NCBI GenBank assembly: GCA_024275095.1
Contig: JAJRZV010000056.1
Coordinates: forward strand, 1 to 34,500
Direction: 5' to 3'
DNA: 34,500 bases
DNA from: a bacterium
GTDB lineage: Bacteria; JAJRZV01
Shown here: positions 8,040-16,523 of the stretch, piece by piece
Layout: each line of letters opens with the position of its first letter
How positions within the stretch are numbered: the first letter of the stretch is position 1
Notes under the pieces: generated by a model
Seen by the model: the letters and a program-made list of their open reading frames with translations, nothing else
Database searches by the model: none
Told to the model about the DNA's origin: nothing
Position numbers and translations under genes: made by a program

Positions 8040-9299
8040 ATGAGTAGTCCGAGGAATATCGTCGAAGACATAGTCCGAAGAGCCAAAAAAGCTTCATTTA
8101 TCATGGCCAAGGCGAATGAAAGCGCCAAGAACCGGGCACTCGAGATTATAGCGCAGAACCTGGTGGCCAAACATAAAGAAATCGTAAGAGCCAACTCGGT
8201 GGACATATCGAACGCACGGAAGAAGAAACTTTCCAGCGCCATGATTGACAGGTTGAGGCTTAACAAGGAAAGGATAGAGGAAATGGCGGAAACCATTATG
8301 GATATAGTAAACCTTCCAGATCCCGTTGGTGAAATCACACGCATATGGAAAAGACCAAATGGGTTGCTCGTCGGTAAGATGAGAATTCCCATCGGTGTGA
8401 TAGGAATTATTTACGAGTCCCGCCCGAACGTTACGTCTGATGCAGCGGCTCTGTGCATAAAATCAGGCAACGCGGTGGTTTTGCGCGGTGGTTCTGAAGC
8501 CATCAATACCAACATGGTCATCGCCTCTATTATCAAAAGTTCTATGAAAATGGCAGGACTTCCGGAGGATGGTGTTCAGGTTGTTCCCACCACGGACCGG
8601 GAGGCAGTGCTTCACATTCTTACGCTTGAGGATTACATTGATCTTATTATTCCCCGGGGTGGAGAAGGGCTGATTAAATTTGTGGTAGAAAACTCCCGCA
8701 TTCCCGTGGTCAAACATTATAAAGGTGTGTGTCACATATATGTGGATGAATACGCGGATATGAATAAGGCCGTGAACATTACGGTCAACGCGAAGGTTCA
8801 GAGACCGAGTGTATGTAATGCTGTTGAAACATTGCTCGTGCACGAAAAAATCGCCCGGAAGTTCCTTCCCATCGTGGGTAAGGAGCTTAAAAAACACGGT
8901 GTTGAGATCCGGGGTTGCCGGCGGACAGCAGGAATTCTCAAGGGCATTAAACGTGCTTCTGAAGACGACTGGTATGCAGAGTACCTAGACATGATACTGG
9001 CGGTGAAGGTCGTCAGGAGCATTGAAGAGGCTATTGAACACATAGAAACTTACGGTTCATCCCATACGGAGAGTATTGTTACGGAAAATTATACAAACGC
9101 CATGAAATTCCTTACAGAGGTGAACTCTTCATCAGTGATGGTTAATGCTTCTACACGTTTCAGTGATGGTAACCAATACGGTCTTGGAGCAGAAATGGGC
9201 ATCAGCACCACAAAGCTCCACGCATATGGTCCCATGGGACTTGAAGGTCTTACAATTGAAAAATTTATTGTTTTCGGACAGGGTCAGATCAGGGAGTAG
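8040..9299 (+). CDS. proA: Gamma-glutamyl phosphate reductase
   Basis: ProA reduces gamma-glutamyl phosphate to glutamate semialdehyde with NADPH, the second step of proline synthesis. The 419-residue protein has the conserved segments [20 protein letters not shown], the [12 protein letters not shown] cofactor loop, and the catalytic cysteine C259 in [12 protein letters not shown]. The closing part ([20 protein letters not shown]) is also typical. The start at 8040 is preceded by GGAGGT at a good distance; a GTG/ATG further upstream at 8019 would bury that site. It heads an operon of tightly packed genes. proB is not adjacent, although in many deltaproteobacteria proB sits just before proA; here the upstream neighbour is divergent purD. 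Confidence 0.97.
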   Translation: MSSPRNIVEDIVRRAKKASFIMAKANESAKNRALEIIAQNLVAKHKEIVRANSVDISNARKKKLSSAMIDRLRLNKERIEEMAETIMDIVNLPDPVGEITRIWKRPNGLLVGKMRIPIGVIGIIYESRPNVTSDAAALCIKSGNAVVLRGGSEAINTNMVIASIIKSSMKMAGLPEDGVQVVPTTDREAVLHILTLEDYIDLIIPRGGEGLIKFVVENSRIPVVKHYKGVCHIYVDEYADMNKAVNITVNAKVQRPSVCNAVETLLVHEKIARKFLPIVGKELKKHGVEIRGCRRTAGILKGIKRASEDDWYAEYLDMILAVKVVRSIEEAIEHIETYGSSHTESIVTENYTNAMKFLTEVNSSSVMVNASTRFSDGNQYGLGAEMGISTTKLHAYGPMGLEGLTIEKFIVFGQGQIRE

Positions 9300-9304
9300 G
9301 AGCG

Positions 9305-9970
9305 CTGAAGTCCGTCGCACCCATTGGTATTCTGGGTGGAACATTCGATCCTGTACATCTGGGCCACCTCAGGCTTGCAGAAGCTGTGGCGGAAAAACTC
9401 TTTCTTGAAAAAGTTTATTTCGTACCTGCTAGAGAACCTCCACACAAGGACCCGACGACCATTGTAGCAAGTGCGGAGGACCGCCTGAAAATGCTGGAGA
9501 TGGCTGTGGAAGAGAACCCGCTTTTCCAAATTTCACAGGTTGAACTGGATAGAGAAGGTCCTTCATATACCATTGATACGCTGATGCATTTTTACCGGAG
9601 ATTTGATAAGAAGGTATATTTCATCACAGGTATTGATACTATTGTCGAGGTTCCTGCATGGCATCGTTTTCCCGAACATTTCAACTACTGCATAATGGTC
9701 ACGGCTCCACGCCCAGGATGTGTACCGGATGATTTTCACGAACGTTTGGAAAAGCTATACCACTCGGAGAAGGGTTTTGAAGTCAGTCGCCATGAAATCG
9801 GGTATTATGGGAACAGAGCCGTGTTGTTCCTTAATGTGAAGACCATCGATGTGTCCGCTACGGAAATCAGGGAAATGCTCCGCGCTGGAGAAAGCATCAG
9901 GTACCTTGTCCCGGAGAACGTGCACAAATACATAATGCAAAAAAAACTTTATTGCGAAGATGAAAGTTAA
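9305..9970 (+). CDS. nadD: Nicotinate-nucleotide adenylyltransferase, apparent CTG start
   Basis: NadD adenylylates nicotinate mononucleotide in NAD synthesis. The nucleotide-binding motif GGTFDPVHLGH and the C-terminal VSATEIREML (the family SxTxIR motif) are both present in one frame. The first ATG/GTG/TTG in that frame is GTG 9386, which lies after GGTFDP and would delete the active site. The frame is open back to a stop at 9257. Within it CTG 9305 gives MKSVAPIGILGGTFDP, a normal NadD N-terminus of 221 residues, with AGGGAG (9291-9296) eight bases upstream. ATT codons at 9323 and 9329 are less likely alternatives. It starts five bases after the proA stop and overlaps rsfS by 11 bases. Confidence 0.9.
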   Translation: MKSVAPIGILGGTFDPVHLGHLRLAEAVAEKLFLEKVYFVPAREPPHKDPTTIVASAEDRLKMLEMAVEENPLFQISQVELDREGPSYTIDTLMHFYRRFDKKVYFITGIDTIVEVPAWHRFPEHFNYCIMVTAPRPGCVPDDFHERLEKLYHSEKGFEVSRHEIGYYGNRAVLFLNVKTIDVSATEIREMLRAGESIRYLVPENVHKYIMQKKLYCEDES

Positions 9971-10331
9971 GAAAAAGAAAATGTTTCCAAAACGGTTTGC
10001 CAGAACCTGCGGCAGGTTTCTCTACCGCAAGCTCGCCGAAGATGTTCGGGTGGTGGATGTGAGAAAAGCGCTCCCGGTAGCTGATTATTTTGTGCTTGCC
10101 ACAGGTACCTCAGAGCGACACGTGAGATCCCTCGCGTACGACCTGATGGATGAAATGGAAAAGAGGGGGTATGAATTGCTCGGTCATGAAGGAATTGATG
10201 AGGGACGCTGGGCCCTGCTGGATTACGGTGATGTTGTAATTCACCTTTTTACACGTGAACTGCGAACTTTTTATGATGTTGAAGGCTTATGGGCTGATTG
10301 TGAATTCTTCGTTATAGAGGAAGGTTGGTAG
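9960..10331 (+). CDS. rsfS: Ribosomal silencing factor RsfS (Iojap/YbeB)
   Basis: RsfS binds ribosomal protein uL14 and blocks joining of the subunits when nutrients are scarce. The 123-residue protein contains the family core: VVDVRKALPVADYFVLATGT, then GHEGIDEGRWALLDYGDVVI, then LFTRELRTFYDVEGLWAD. The ATG at 9960 overlaps nadD; a second ATG at 9981 (MFPKRF) is an alternative start that would remove seven lysine-rich residues. The nadD-rsfS-rlmH order is widely conserved among bacteria, which supports all three calls. Confidence 0.95.
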   Translation: MKVKKKKMFPKRFARTCGRFLYRKLAEDVRVVDVRKALPVADYFVLATGTSERHVRSLAYDLMDEMEKRGYELLGHEGIDEGRWALLDYGDVVIHLFTRELRTFYDVEGLWADCEFFVIEEGW

Positions 10332-10349
10332 CAGGATATTGAGCAAGTC

Positions 10350-10832
10350 GTGAAGTTTGTTTTCATATTACCGGGTAAAATTACAGACCATCACATACAG
10401 GCACTTCTGGAGCGTTATTCAAGGTATCTTCGAAAATATGGTATAGTTGAATTTAGATGGACAAAACCTGTTAAGAAGGCTGTAAAATCAGCCGGTGATA
10501 TTGAGAGGAGAGTAGAGGAGGAGGGTCGGCACATTATACACGCAATGGAAAATCTGCCACGTGGACCAAGGGTGGTATTCGATGTTAAGGGGAAAGCAAT
10601 GACTTCAGAAGAGTTTGCCGCCTGTTTGAAAGAGATGAGCAATGTCATTGGTCCATGCATGGTTTTCGTTATAGGAGGTCCTTATGGACTGGATGAAGAG
10701 GTAAAAAGACGTGCTGATGTTTCAGTCTCTTTTTCGCGTATGACTTTACCACATGAACTGGCCGTGGTGGTGGCTGTAGAACAGGTGTTCCGTGCCATGA
10801 GCATCATTCACGGAGAACATTATCATCATTGA
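10350..10832 (+). CDS. rlmH: 23S rRNA (pseudouridine1915-N3)-methyltransferase RlmH
   Basis: RlmH methylates pseudouridine 1915 in helix 69 of 23S rRNA using S-adenosylmethionine. The 160-residue SPOUT protein shows the trefoil-knot SAM loop FVIGGPYGLDEEV and the characteristic C-terminus TLPHELAVVVAVEQVFRA ending in HGEHYHH, close to the usual PYHR-type end. The start is GTG at 10350 (MKFVFILPGK), 18 bases after rsfS, with only a weak GAG purine patch upstream. The final residues HH replace the more usual HR/HK end, a minor variation. Confidence 0.95.
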   Translation: MKFVFILPGKITDHHIQALLERYSRYLRKYGIVEFRWTKPVKKAVKSAGDIERRVEEEGRHIIHAMENLPRGPRVVFDVKGKAMTSEEFAACLKEMSNVIGPCMVFVIGGPYGLDEEVKRRADVSVSFSRMTLPHELAVVVAVEQVFRAMSIIHGEHYHH

Positions 10833-10844
10833 GGAGTATACATT

Positions 10845-12161
10845 ATGAAGCGTGCTCTCAAAATCAGTGGATGGATAATTATTGCAGCATTGTTGATGTA
10901 CCTTATTTATTTAAATTCCCAGCAGGTGGATTTTAACTTTTACGGTTTCCGCTTTTCGCTGCCTGCCGGCGTGCTTTTTATCGCCGTGTTGCTGATTGGT
11001 GGCTATGCAGCATTTCTGCTCACAAGCCTGCGGATTATTACTTTGAAGACTTCCCTCGGGAGGGAAAGGAAGCTTCTTCAGAGGAATCTGGACGTGGCCC
11101 AGAAGGTTATCCAGGCAGCCTGGCTCTCAGAGGAAAATGAAGAAAGTGCAGCACTTGGACTGTTGGAAAAAGATATGCAATCGACCGACGCACGAGTTGT
11201 GCATTCCCTTATGCTTTGCAGAGCCGGAGACCATAAAAAAGCACTCCAGCTTCTTCCAGGCGACTCTTCCGAGAGAGAAAATCCCGCCGTGATGTGGCGA
11301 CGCATTGTTGAGCTTGTACACACGGGAAACAGGATGGAAGCGGTGAAAGAATATGAAGATATCGAAGACAAAAATCTCAAACGCCATCCCCTGGTTGCTT
11401 CGGCGGCAAGATTTGCATATATGGCGGCAGAGGAATGGGACAGGGCCGTTGCTGTTCAAAGAGACATATTCGTGAACAGAAAGTCCGGTGCTGCAGAAAA
11501 GTCGCGTCTGGCAGCTCTGCTTACAGCACGGGGCCAGGATTTGAGAAAAAAGAAGGATTTTGGAGAGGCTGAGAAGTCCCTCCAGGAAGCAATTTCTGTT
11601 GATGAGACATTTGTACCCGCGTATGAAAACCTTGGCACGCTTCTGGCAGATAAAAGTAATCCTCGAAAAAACACAGATAAGGCCTTAAAAATATTGAAAA
11701 AGGGCTTTTCGCACACAGGGGCGTTCGTGTTGCTTGCACGTGCCATGGACATATTCATCCAGGAAAACCGTCCTGAGGACCTTCTGCAGTTTGCACAGGA
11801 CATTTCCAGTGAAGTGAAGTTTTTACCTCAAGCACTGACTTTTCGTATCTACGCGTTTCTCAGACTGGGAATGGTGGACGAGGCAGAAAAGAACTTTTTA
11901 GAAAATGTGATTCCGAATGACATGCCATATCCATGGCGCCATAGATTAGAGTTGCTGGGACTCGTTTTAGCCATCCGCAAGGGTGATCTTGAGGGTATCC
12001 GCGATCGCTTGAGAAATGTTGAGCGGTATTTTGTGGCATTTGAAGAAAAGGCGTACAGGTGCACCAGGTGCAACTCGTCGTTTGAGACCTGGCAGCCCCT
12101 GTGTTCTGTGTGCATGAATACCTTTAGCGTGTTTGCGGAACACACAAATCCTGGAAAGTAA
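10845..12161 (+). CDS. lapB: LapA-LapB fusion: membrane TPR protein with C-terminal rubredoxin-like zinc ribbon
   Basis: A 438-residue inner-membrane protein. Residues 9-24 and 40-60 are two membrane helices separated by NSQQVDFNFYGFRFSLP, the hallmark of LapA-type (DUF1049) proteins. A coiled segment (about 66-95) leads into TPR-like helices (about 95-390, with VPAYENLGTLLAD the clearest). The end carries a zinc ribbon, YRCTRC and PLCSVC (C406, C409, C420, C423), as in LapB/YciM. In E. coli, LapB uses its TPRs and rubredoxin domain to send LpxC to FtsH and so limits LPS synthesis, while LapA is a separate neighbouring protein. Here both appear joined. GAGGAG lies eight bases before the ATG. 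The operon position is 12 bases after rlmH. The fusion call is inference from motif order. Confidence 0.8.
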   Translation: MKRALKISGWIIIAALLMYLIYLNSQQVDFNFYGFRFSLPAGVLFIAVLLIGGYAAFLLTSLRIITLKTSLGRERKLLQRNLDVAQKVIQAAWLSEENEESAALGLLEKDMQSTDARVVHSLMLCRAGDHKKALQLLPGDSSERENPAVMWRRIVELVHTGNRMEAVKEYEDIEDKNLKRHPLVASAARFAYMAAEEWDRAVAVQRDIFVNRKSGAAEKSRLAALLTARGQDLRKKKDFGEAEKSLQEAISVDETFVPAYENLGTLLADKSNPRKNTDKALKILKKGFSHTGAFVLLARAMDIFIQENRPEDLLQFAQDISSEVKFLPQALTFRIYAFLRLGMVDEAEKNFLENVIPNDMPYPWRHRLELLGLVLAIRKGDLEGIRDRLRNVERYFVAFEEKAYRCTRCNSSFETWQPLCSVCMNTFSVFAEHTNPGK

Positions 12162-12163
12162 GA

Positions 12164-14260
12164 ATGAGGAGAATCCCGGTATTTGCCACGTGTATCGTCG
12201 TCTTGATACCGGCAGGATGTTCTCAAAAGGTCAATCTCCCTCCCGCTATTGAACGAGTCTCTCCTGACCAGGAGGAACAAACCGTGCTCACGTTGAGGGA
12301 TTATACTTTTTCCGTAACCGCTCACGATCCGGAAGGGGCGACTGTTACCGTGAGGTGGTTTCTCAATGGAGAAGACCTTCACTCCTACAGTTTTTCTGTT
12401 ACTGTGAATCTGGAAGAAGAATGGGCAGGTACAGAAATGCTGTTGGAAGCCGAGGCGTCGGATGGTCGAAAAACATCAAAAGTTGACTGGAACCTGAACG
12501 TGCTTTCTCCTTTATACCTGACTCGCAAGGCTGTGGAAGCCCTTGCTCATCCAGATGCCATATCCGGGGTGTACGCAGATAAAACTCTCAGGAATTGGTA
12601 CATTTTATGGCTGAAAAACTCTTTTCGGGATGCAGACGCTTTGTACTCAGGGCACGATTTCGACAATGATTCCGTGGATGATGCTTACTACGTGCAGGTA
12701 ACAGGACACGCTGTGCTCGGTGTCCTGTTGTTCGTTGATGCACTTGTATTCATGGAGACGGCAGGGACACAAATCAGTACAGATGCTCTGCTTTACGCGG
12801 TTGCACCTTATCCAGGTTCGATGCTTCCCGGCGTTATCCCGGGAAATACATGTTCTGTTTTGACAAGCCCCAATTCGCTCTTATGGGTGATTGCCGAAAG
12901 CCTTGTACCGGAAGTGGAACAACGAGCTTCTGAAATACTGGAAACATTATCGCCGCTTTTAAACAGTGGCGATCCATTCGAGATAGAAATTTCAGGTGTG
13001 GAACACCTTTCCCTGATAGACCAGTGGGCCTGGCTTTTTCGTGGAAAAATGGATACGGGGGATATTTACTTAATGGGGGCTTTGATCAATGCGGTGCTGG
13101 GAATGCTTCAGTATTTGTCTGCATATTCGACCGATACGTTTCGCGGCTTACTATCGTATTTTTTCGACCCGTGCTATTACCTGGGACCATGGGCTGATTC
13201 GGACAATTTTCCTCAATTCGGTGTTCCCGCAACTGTATACGCAGAGAGCCTCGCCGGTGCCAAGGAAAATATTCTCTCTTCTGTGAGCTCGCTCGCCCGC
13301 TTTTTTCAACTGGCAACCCGCTCTATTGCCCCGGCTTCCAGGGAGATGACCGGTGTGGATGAATACGGGCGCCTGTTTTTACCTTTCGGTGTGGTGGTCA
13401 ACGATGGTGTCTATGTGCTTGCGCTCACTGGATTCGACTGGATAGAGATGAGAAGAACACTTCAGAATTTTGTCACTGCAATATCCAATGGTTACAATTT
13501 TCCTCTTACCAGCCTGTTTCAAACAGAAATTACTTTTTCTGACCTCTGGATTAATACGTCTCGTCTTTTCTCTGAACCTCTCACGTTGAGTCAGGTATTA
13601 CCTTTATTTATCGAATCCGATAGGGGCGAGTATATTTCCGATACTCCCAACGGAACCTCCAGGCTTTACGATTTACCAGAGCCGTGTTTGGATGTTAATT
13701 TCGACGGCGTGTGTTCAGGTGAAGAAGACTTTGCTGATCTGGATGAAAACGGGGCTTACACTGGTGGAGATGCCTTTATAGATGATTCATGGCCCAACGG
13801 TGTGCTTGATGGCCTGTATTCTCCTCCGGGAGCCTTTTACTACGAGAGAGAAACTTCGTTTTTCTACGACACGGGTCGCGACGGGCTTATGCCCTATTCC
13901 AACGGTTATCCAGGACCTGATCCCGACGGTTCCCAGAACAACGGCCTCTATGAACCTGGTGAGCCGGTGGAGGGTGGTACGTACTCGCAACAGAGTACAA
14001 CTCACACCTGGCCTGATGTGACGGGCACACGCTGGGCTTCGTGTACAAGCTGTACCGGTACCGACCCTGACAATGGAGTGATAGACGAGTTTTACCTGTT
14101 TTTTCCGGACCCAACACTTTCCGGCCTTCTGGTGCCCGGGGCTGCTTTCGACCCCGACGGTAGCGGCGGATTCTCAAACGGGGACCTCAATGCAGCTCTA
14201 AGTGTTATACGACACAAACTGGGAAAATCCCGGCGTTTTATTCCGCTCACTGTTCCCTGA
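12164..14260 (+). CDS. Large lipoprotein with Ig-like N-domain and Asp-rich C-terminal loops, function unknown
   Basis: A 698-residue protein that I do not recognise. Its N-terminus is a lipoprotein signal (IPAGC, lipidated C19). Residues about 25-115 resemble an Ig/cadherin-type beta domain (TFSVTAHDPEGATVTVRWF). A long helix-rich middle follows (about 120-500). From about residue 507 the sequence has repeated calcium-loop-like segments: DVNFDGVCSGEEDFAD, DLDENGAYTGGD, DPDGSQNNGLYEPGE, DPDNGVIDEF and DPDGSGGFSNGD. A CTSC pair could form a disulfide. It starts two bases after the LapA-LapB gene and its stop overlaps the next start (TGATG), so it is co-translated with the redox fusion protein. 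An envelope role is likely; the specific job is unknown. Confidence 0.8.
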   Translation: MRRIPVFATCIVVLIPAGCSQKVNLPPAIERVSPDQEEQTVLTLRDYTFSVTAHDPEGATVTVRWFLNGEDLHSYSFSVTVNLEEEWAGTEMLLEAEASDGRKTSKVDWNLNVLSPLYLTRKAVEALAHPDAISGVYADKTLRNWYILWLKNSFRDADALYSGHDFDNDSVDDAYYVQVTGHAVLGVLLFVDALVFMETAGTQISTDALLYAVAPYPGSMLPGVIPGNTCSVLTSPNSLLWVIAESLVPEVEQRASEILETLSPLLNSGDPFEIEISGVEHLSLIDQWAWLFRGKMDTGDIYLMGALINAVLGMLQYLSAYSTDTFRGLLSYFFDPCYYLGPWADSDNFPQFGVPATVYAESLAGAKENILSSVSSLARFFQLATRSIAPASREMTGVDEYGRLFLPFGVVVNDGVYVLALTGFDWIEMRRTLQNFVTAISNGYNFPLTSLFQTEITFSDLWINTSRLFSEPLTLSQVLPLFIESDRGEYISDTPNGTSRLYDLPEPCLDVNFDGVCSGEEDFADLDENGAYTGGDAFIDDSWPNGVLDGLYSPPGAFYYERETSFFYDTGRDGLMPYSNGYPGPDPDGSQNNGLYEPGEPVEGGTYSQQSTTHTWPDVTGTRWASCTSCTGTDPDNGVIDEFYLFFPDPTLSGLLVPGAAFDPDGSGGFSNGDLNAALSVIRHKLGKSRRFIPLTVP

Positions 14261-16494
14261 TGGTCATCACACGCTTAAGCAGATATGGGCTCTTTTTTTA
14301 CTTTTGTGGTTTGATGGTTTATCTCTTCATCACGAAGCCTGAGAAAAAACCTGTCTCCCCCAAAGATTTAAAAAAAATAACAGCTGTGGAATGGAAAAGA
14401 ATGGAACAACCGGTACCACATTTCGTTTCCGGTGATGGTAAAAGACAGGGCTTTGTAACCGACGAAATTCCTCCAAAGGTTCGGGGGTATTGTGATGAGG
14501 TTGGCGTGTTTATCGAAACAGATAACAACGGACGTATTTCGGGCGCTTATCCCATCCGATACTGTGAGACACCATATTATTTTGACATTGTGAAGGACTC
14601 GGGTTTTTTTGAAAAATTGAAAGGGCAATCTCTTTCACAACCTCTCAAAATAGACACCGTAACCGGTGCCACAGTAACCTCCCGGGCAATTATCAAAGAT
14701 GTGGAAAAAAGCGGCGTTCGTTTTGCAAAAGATGTTCTGAAAATCCCTGTTGTTGGCAGGAAGGGATTTCATATACCGTGGGAATCCGTACTGGTGGTTG
14801 TGATTCTCTTTGCAGGAATTTTACCCCGCCTCTATCGCAAAAGATGGACGGGTTTGGTAATACAGGGTATCAGTTTTATCGTGATAGGCGTGTATCTGTG
14901 TGCTCCTGTAACCGTCTCCGCAATAGGTGAGCTCATGAAAGGAGGATCCGTGTTTTCGTCTGTTGCATACCTGCTGGCTGCGGGGGCTTTTGTTCTCGCA
15001 TTTTTTTATCGCAATGTGTACTGCCAGTACGTGTGTCCTTTTGGCTGTGCGATAGACCTTGCAGGTGCTCCAGTAAAAACCGTGTTTCCCATCGAGGCCC
15101 GGGATGCAGGCATTGGTCGCTTTGTACGTGATGTCATCACGGTGATTATATTGAGCATCCTCCTCCTCGCAGGAGACCGCAGGGCGGGATTCGTTGAGCC
15201 ATTTGCCTGGCTCTTTTCAAAAGCTCTTTTTGGTGCATTTGCATTAACTTACGGCATTTTAACCATTGCAGCATCCGTTATGGTCAGGCGCATGTGGTGT
15301 TATTACCTCTGTCCCACAGGGGCTATCTTCAGCGCAGCCGAGCAGACGGGATTGAAGGTGAGAGAAAAAATTGGAAGGCTGTTCAAACGAGTTGGAAAGT
15401 TTAAAATTACCACCGCCTTAATTCTGCTCGTGCTGATCGTTTCTGGTTGTGGTGGGAAGAGTGGTTTTTCCAGAGATGAGCAACAACCTTTCGACATGGC
15501 CTATTATGCTGAATTTGTCGAATATTCGTCCCTCAAAGATCTTCTTCCTTCTTTTGCTGCATCGAAATATTCCATACACCTGGCAGTGCCTTCATCGCTG
15601 CTCGGTGATTCCAAGACCGCCGCTTTCCTCACAGATGCAGAAAAAAACGGAGTAAATGTGTATCTCTGGCTGACCCTGCCGTATGAATCCGGCTACTGGA
15701 TAAGCGAGACAAACATAGAGGAAGCCTGTGAACTTTTCAAAAAGTTTGGACAATGGAATGTGGATGAAAATCTTGGCCTGGACGGTTTTGTCTTTGACAT
15801 GGAAGCGCCGTATGAATTTGCAGTACTTGCCCAGGGAGGGCTTACGGGTATTACCACGGCAGTGGTGCGTCTTATGGATCAAATTAATCCTTTTCAGTAC
15901 GAAAATTCCCGCGCTATTTTAGAAAGTTGCATAGCGGATTTAAAGCAAAACTTTAGCTTGCCAGTGTTTGCTGTTACATATCCCATGGTTCTTGATGACC
16001 TCGTGGCTGGAGGAGAGGGATTTCAGGACCTTTTCGGCATTCCTGTGGCAGGGCTACCGTGGGATGAAGTGGGGTTTATGGTGTACACCACCACCTTCAA
16101 AAGCTCAGGTATTACAGCCGGCCCCGGGATAGTGAAATCCTACGCGAGGGATGCTGTCCTGTTTTTCGGCAAAAAGGCAGCAATTGGACTGGGGATTGCA
16201 GGCAACGCGGGAATTGGAGTTCACTCGGGGGATGCATCACCTCTTTATTTTTTCCCGGAGATTTACTGTGCCGCAGCAGAGGAGATTTCCCGGTTTCGCA
16301 TTTATTCAGTCGTAGGGATACTTCTCGACCCTGATCAACTCTGGTTTCAGTTGGAAAAAGAAGCTGGCGGTGCTGCAAATTACTCCTGTGCAGAAACGCC
16401 TGCAGAAAGGGGATTTCGAAAGGCTTTGATTTCAGTGGCTCGATACCTGGAGGAAAAACGGCAGCAAATTATAGGAACTTACGTTCAGGAATAA
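14260..16494 (+). CDS. Membrane FMN/4Fe-4S (NosR/NapH-like) module fused to a periplasmic glycosidase-like domain
   Basis: A 744-residue two-part protein. After an N-terminal helix (8-25), residues about 55-155 form an FMN-binding domain with the flavinylation motif DTVTGAT (132-138, acceptor T138), a site used by ApbE for covalent FMN. Membrane helices follow, with two CxxxCPxG clusters, CQYVCPFGC (255-263) and CYYLCPTGA (347-355), as in NosR and NapH. The soluble ferredoxin domain usual in NosR is missing. At 382-397 comes a helix ending in LIVSGC, a lipobox-like site, then a domain of about 340 residues with LDGFVFDME (507-515), matching the GH18 glycosidase pattern DGxxxDxE (possible acid E515). 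The first half should pass electrons across the membrane; the second would be periplasmic. GTG 15358 could start a separate lipoprotein, but no Shine-Dalgarno supports it. Confidence 0.8.
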   Translation: MVITRLSRYGLFFYFCGLMVYLFITKPEKKPVSPKDLKKITAVEWKRMEQPVPHFVSGDGKRQGFVTDEIPPKVRGYCDEVGVFIETDNNGRISGAYPIRYCETPYYFDIVKDSGFFEKLKGQSLSQPLKIDTVTGATVTSRAIIKDVEKSGVRFAKDVLKIPVVGRKGFHIPWESVLVVVILFAGILPRLYRKRWTGLVIQGISFIVIGVYLCAPVTVSAIGELMKGGSVFSSVAYLLAAGAFVLAFFYRNVYCQYVCPFGCAIDLAGAPVKTVFPIEARDAGIGRFVRDVITVIILSILLLAGDRRAGFVEPFAWLFSKALFGAFALTYGILTIAASVMVRRMWCYYLCPTGAIFSAAEQTGLKVREKIGRLFKRVGKFKITTALILLVLIVSGCGGKSGFSRDEQQPFDMAYYAEFVEYSSLKDLLPSFAASKYSIHLAVPSSLLGDSKTAAFLTDAEKNGVNVYLWLTLPYESGYWISETNIEEACELFKKFGQWNVDENLGLDGFVFDMEAPYEFAVLAQGGLTGITTAVVRLMDQINPFQYENSRAILESCIADLKQNFSLPVFAVTYPMVLDDLVAGGEGFQDLFGIPVAGLPWDEVGFMVYTTTFKSSGITAGPGIVKSYARDAVLFFGKKAAIGLGIAGNAGIGVHSGDASPLYFFPEIYCAAAEEISRFRIYSVVGILLDPDQLWFQLEKEAGGAANYSCAETPAERGFRKALISVARYLEEKRQQIIGTYVQE

Positions 16495-16523
16495 AAAGCA
16501 CGATTTTCCAGGGAGGAAACACC

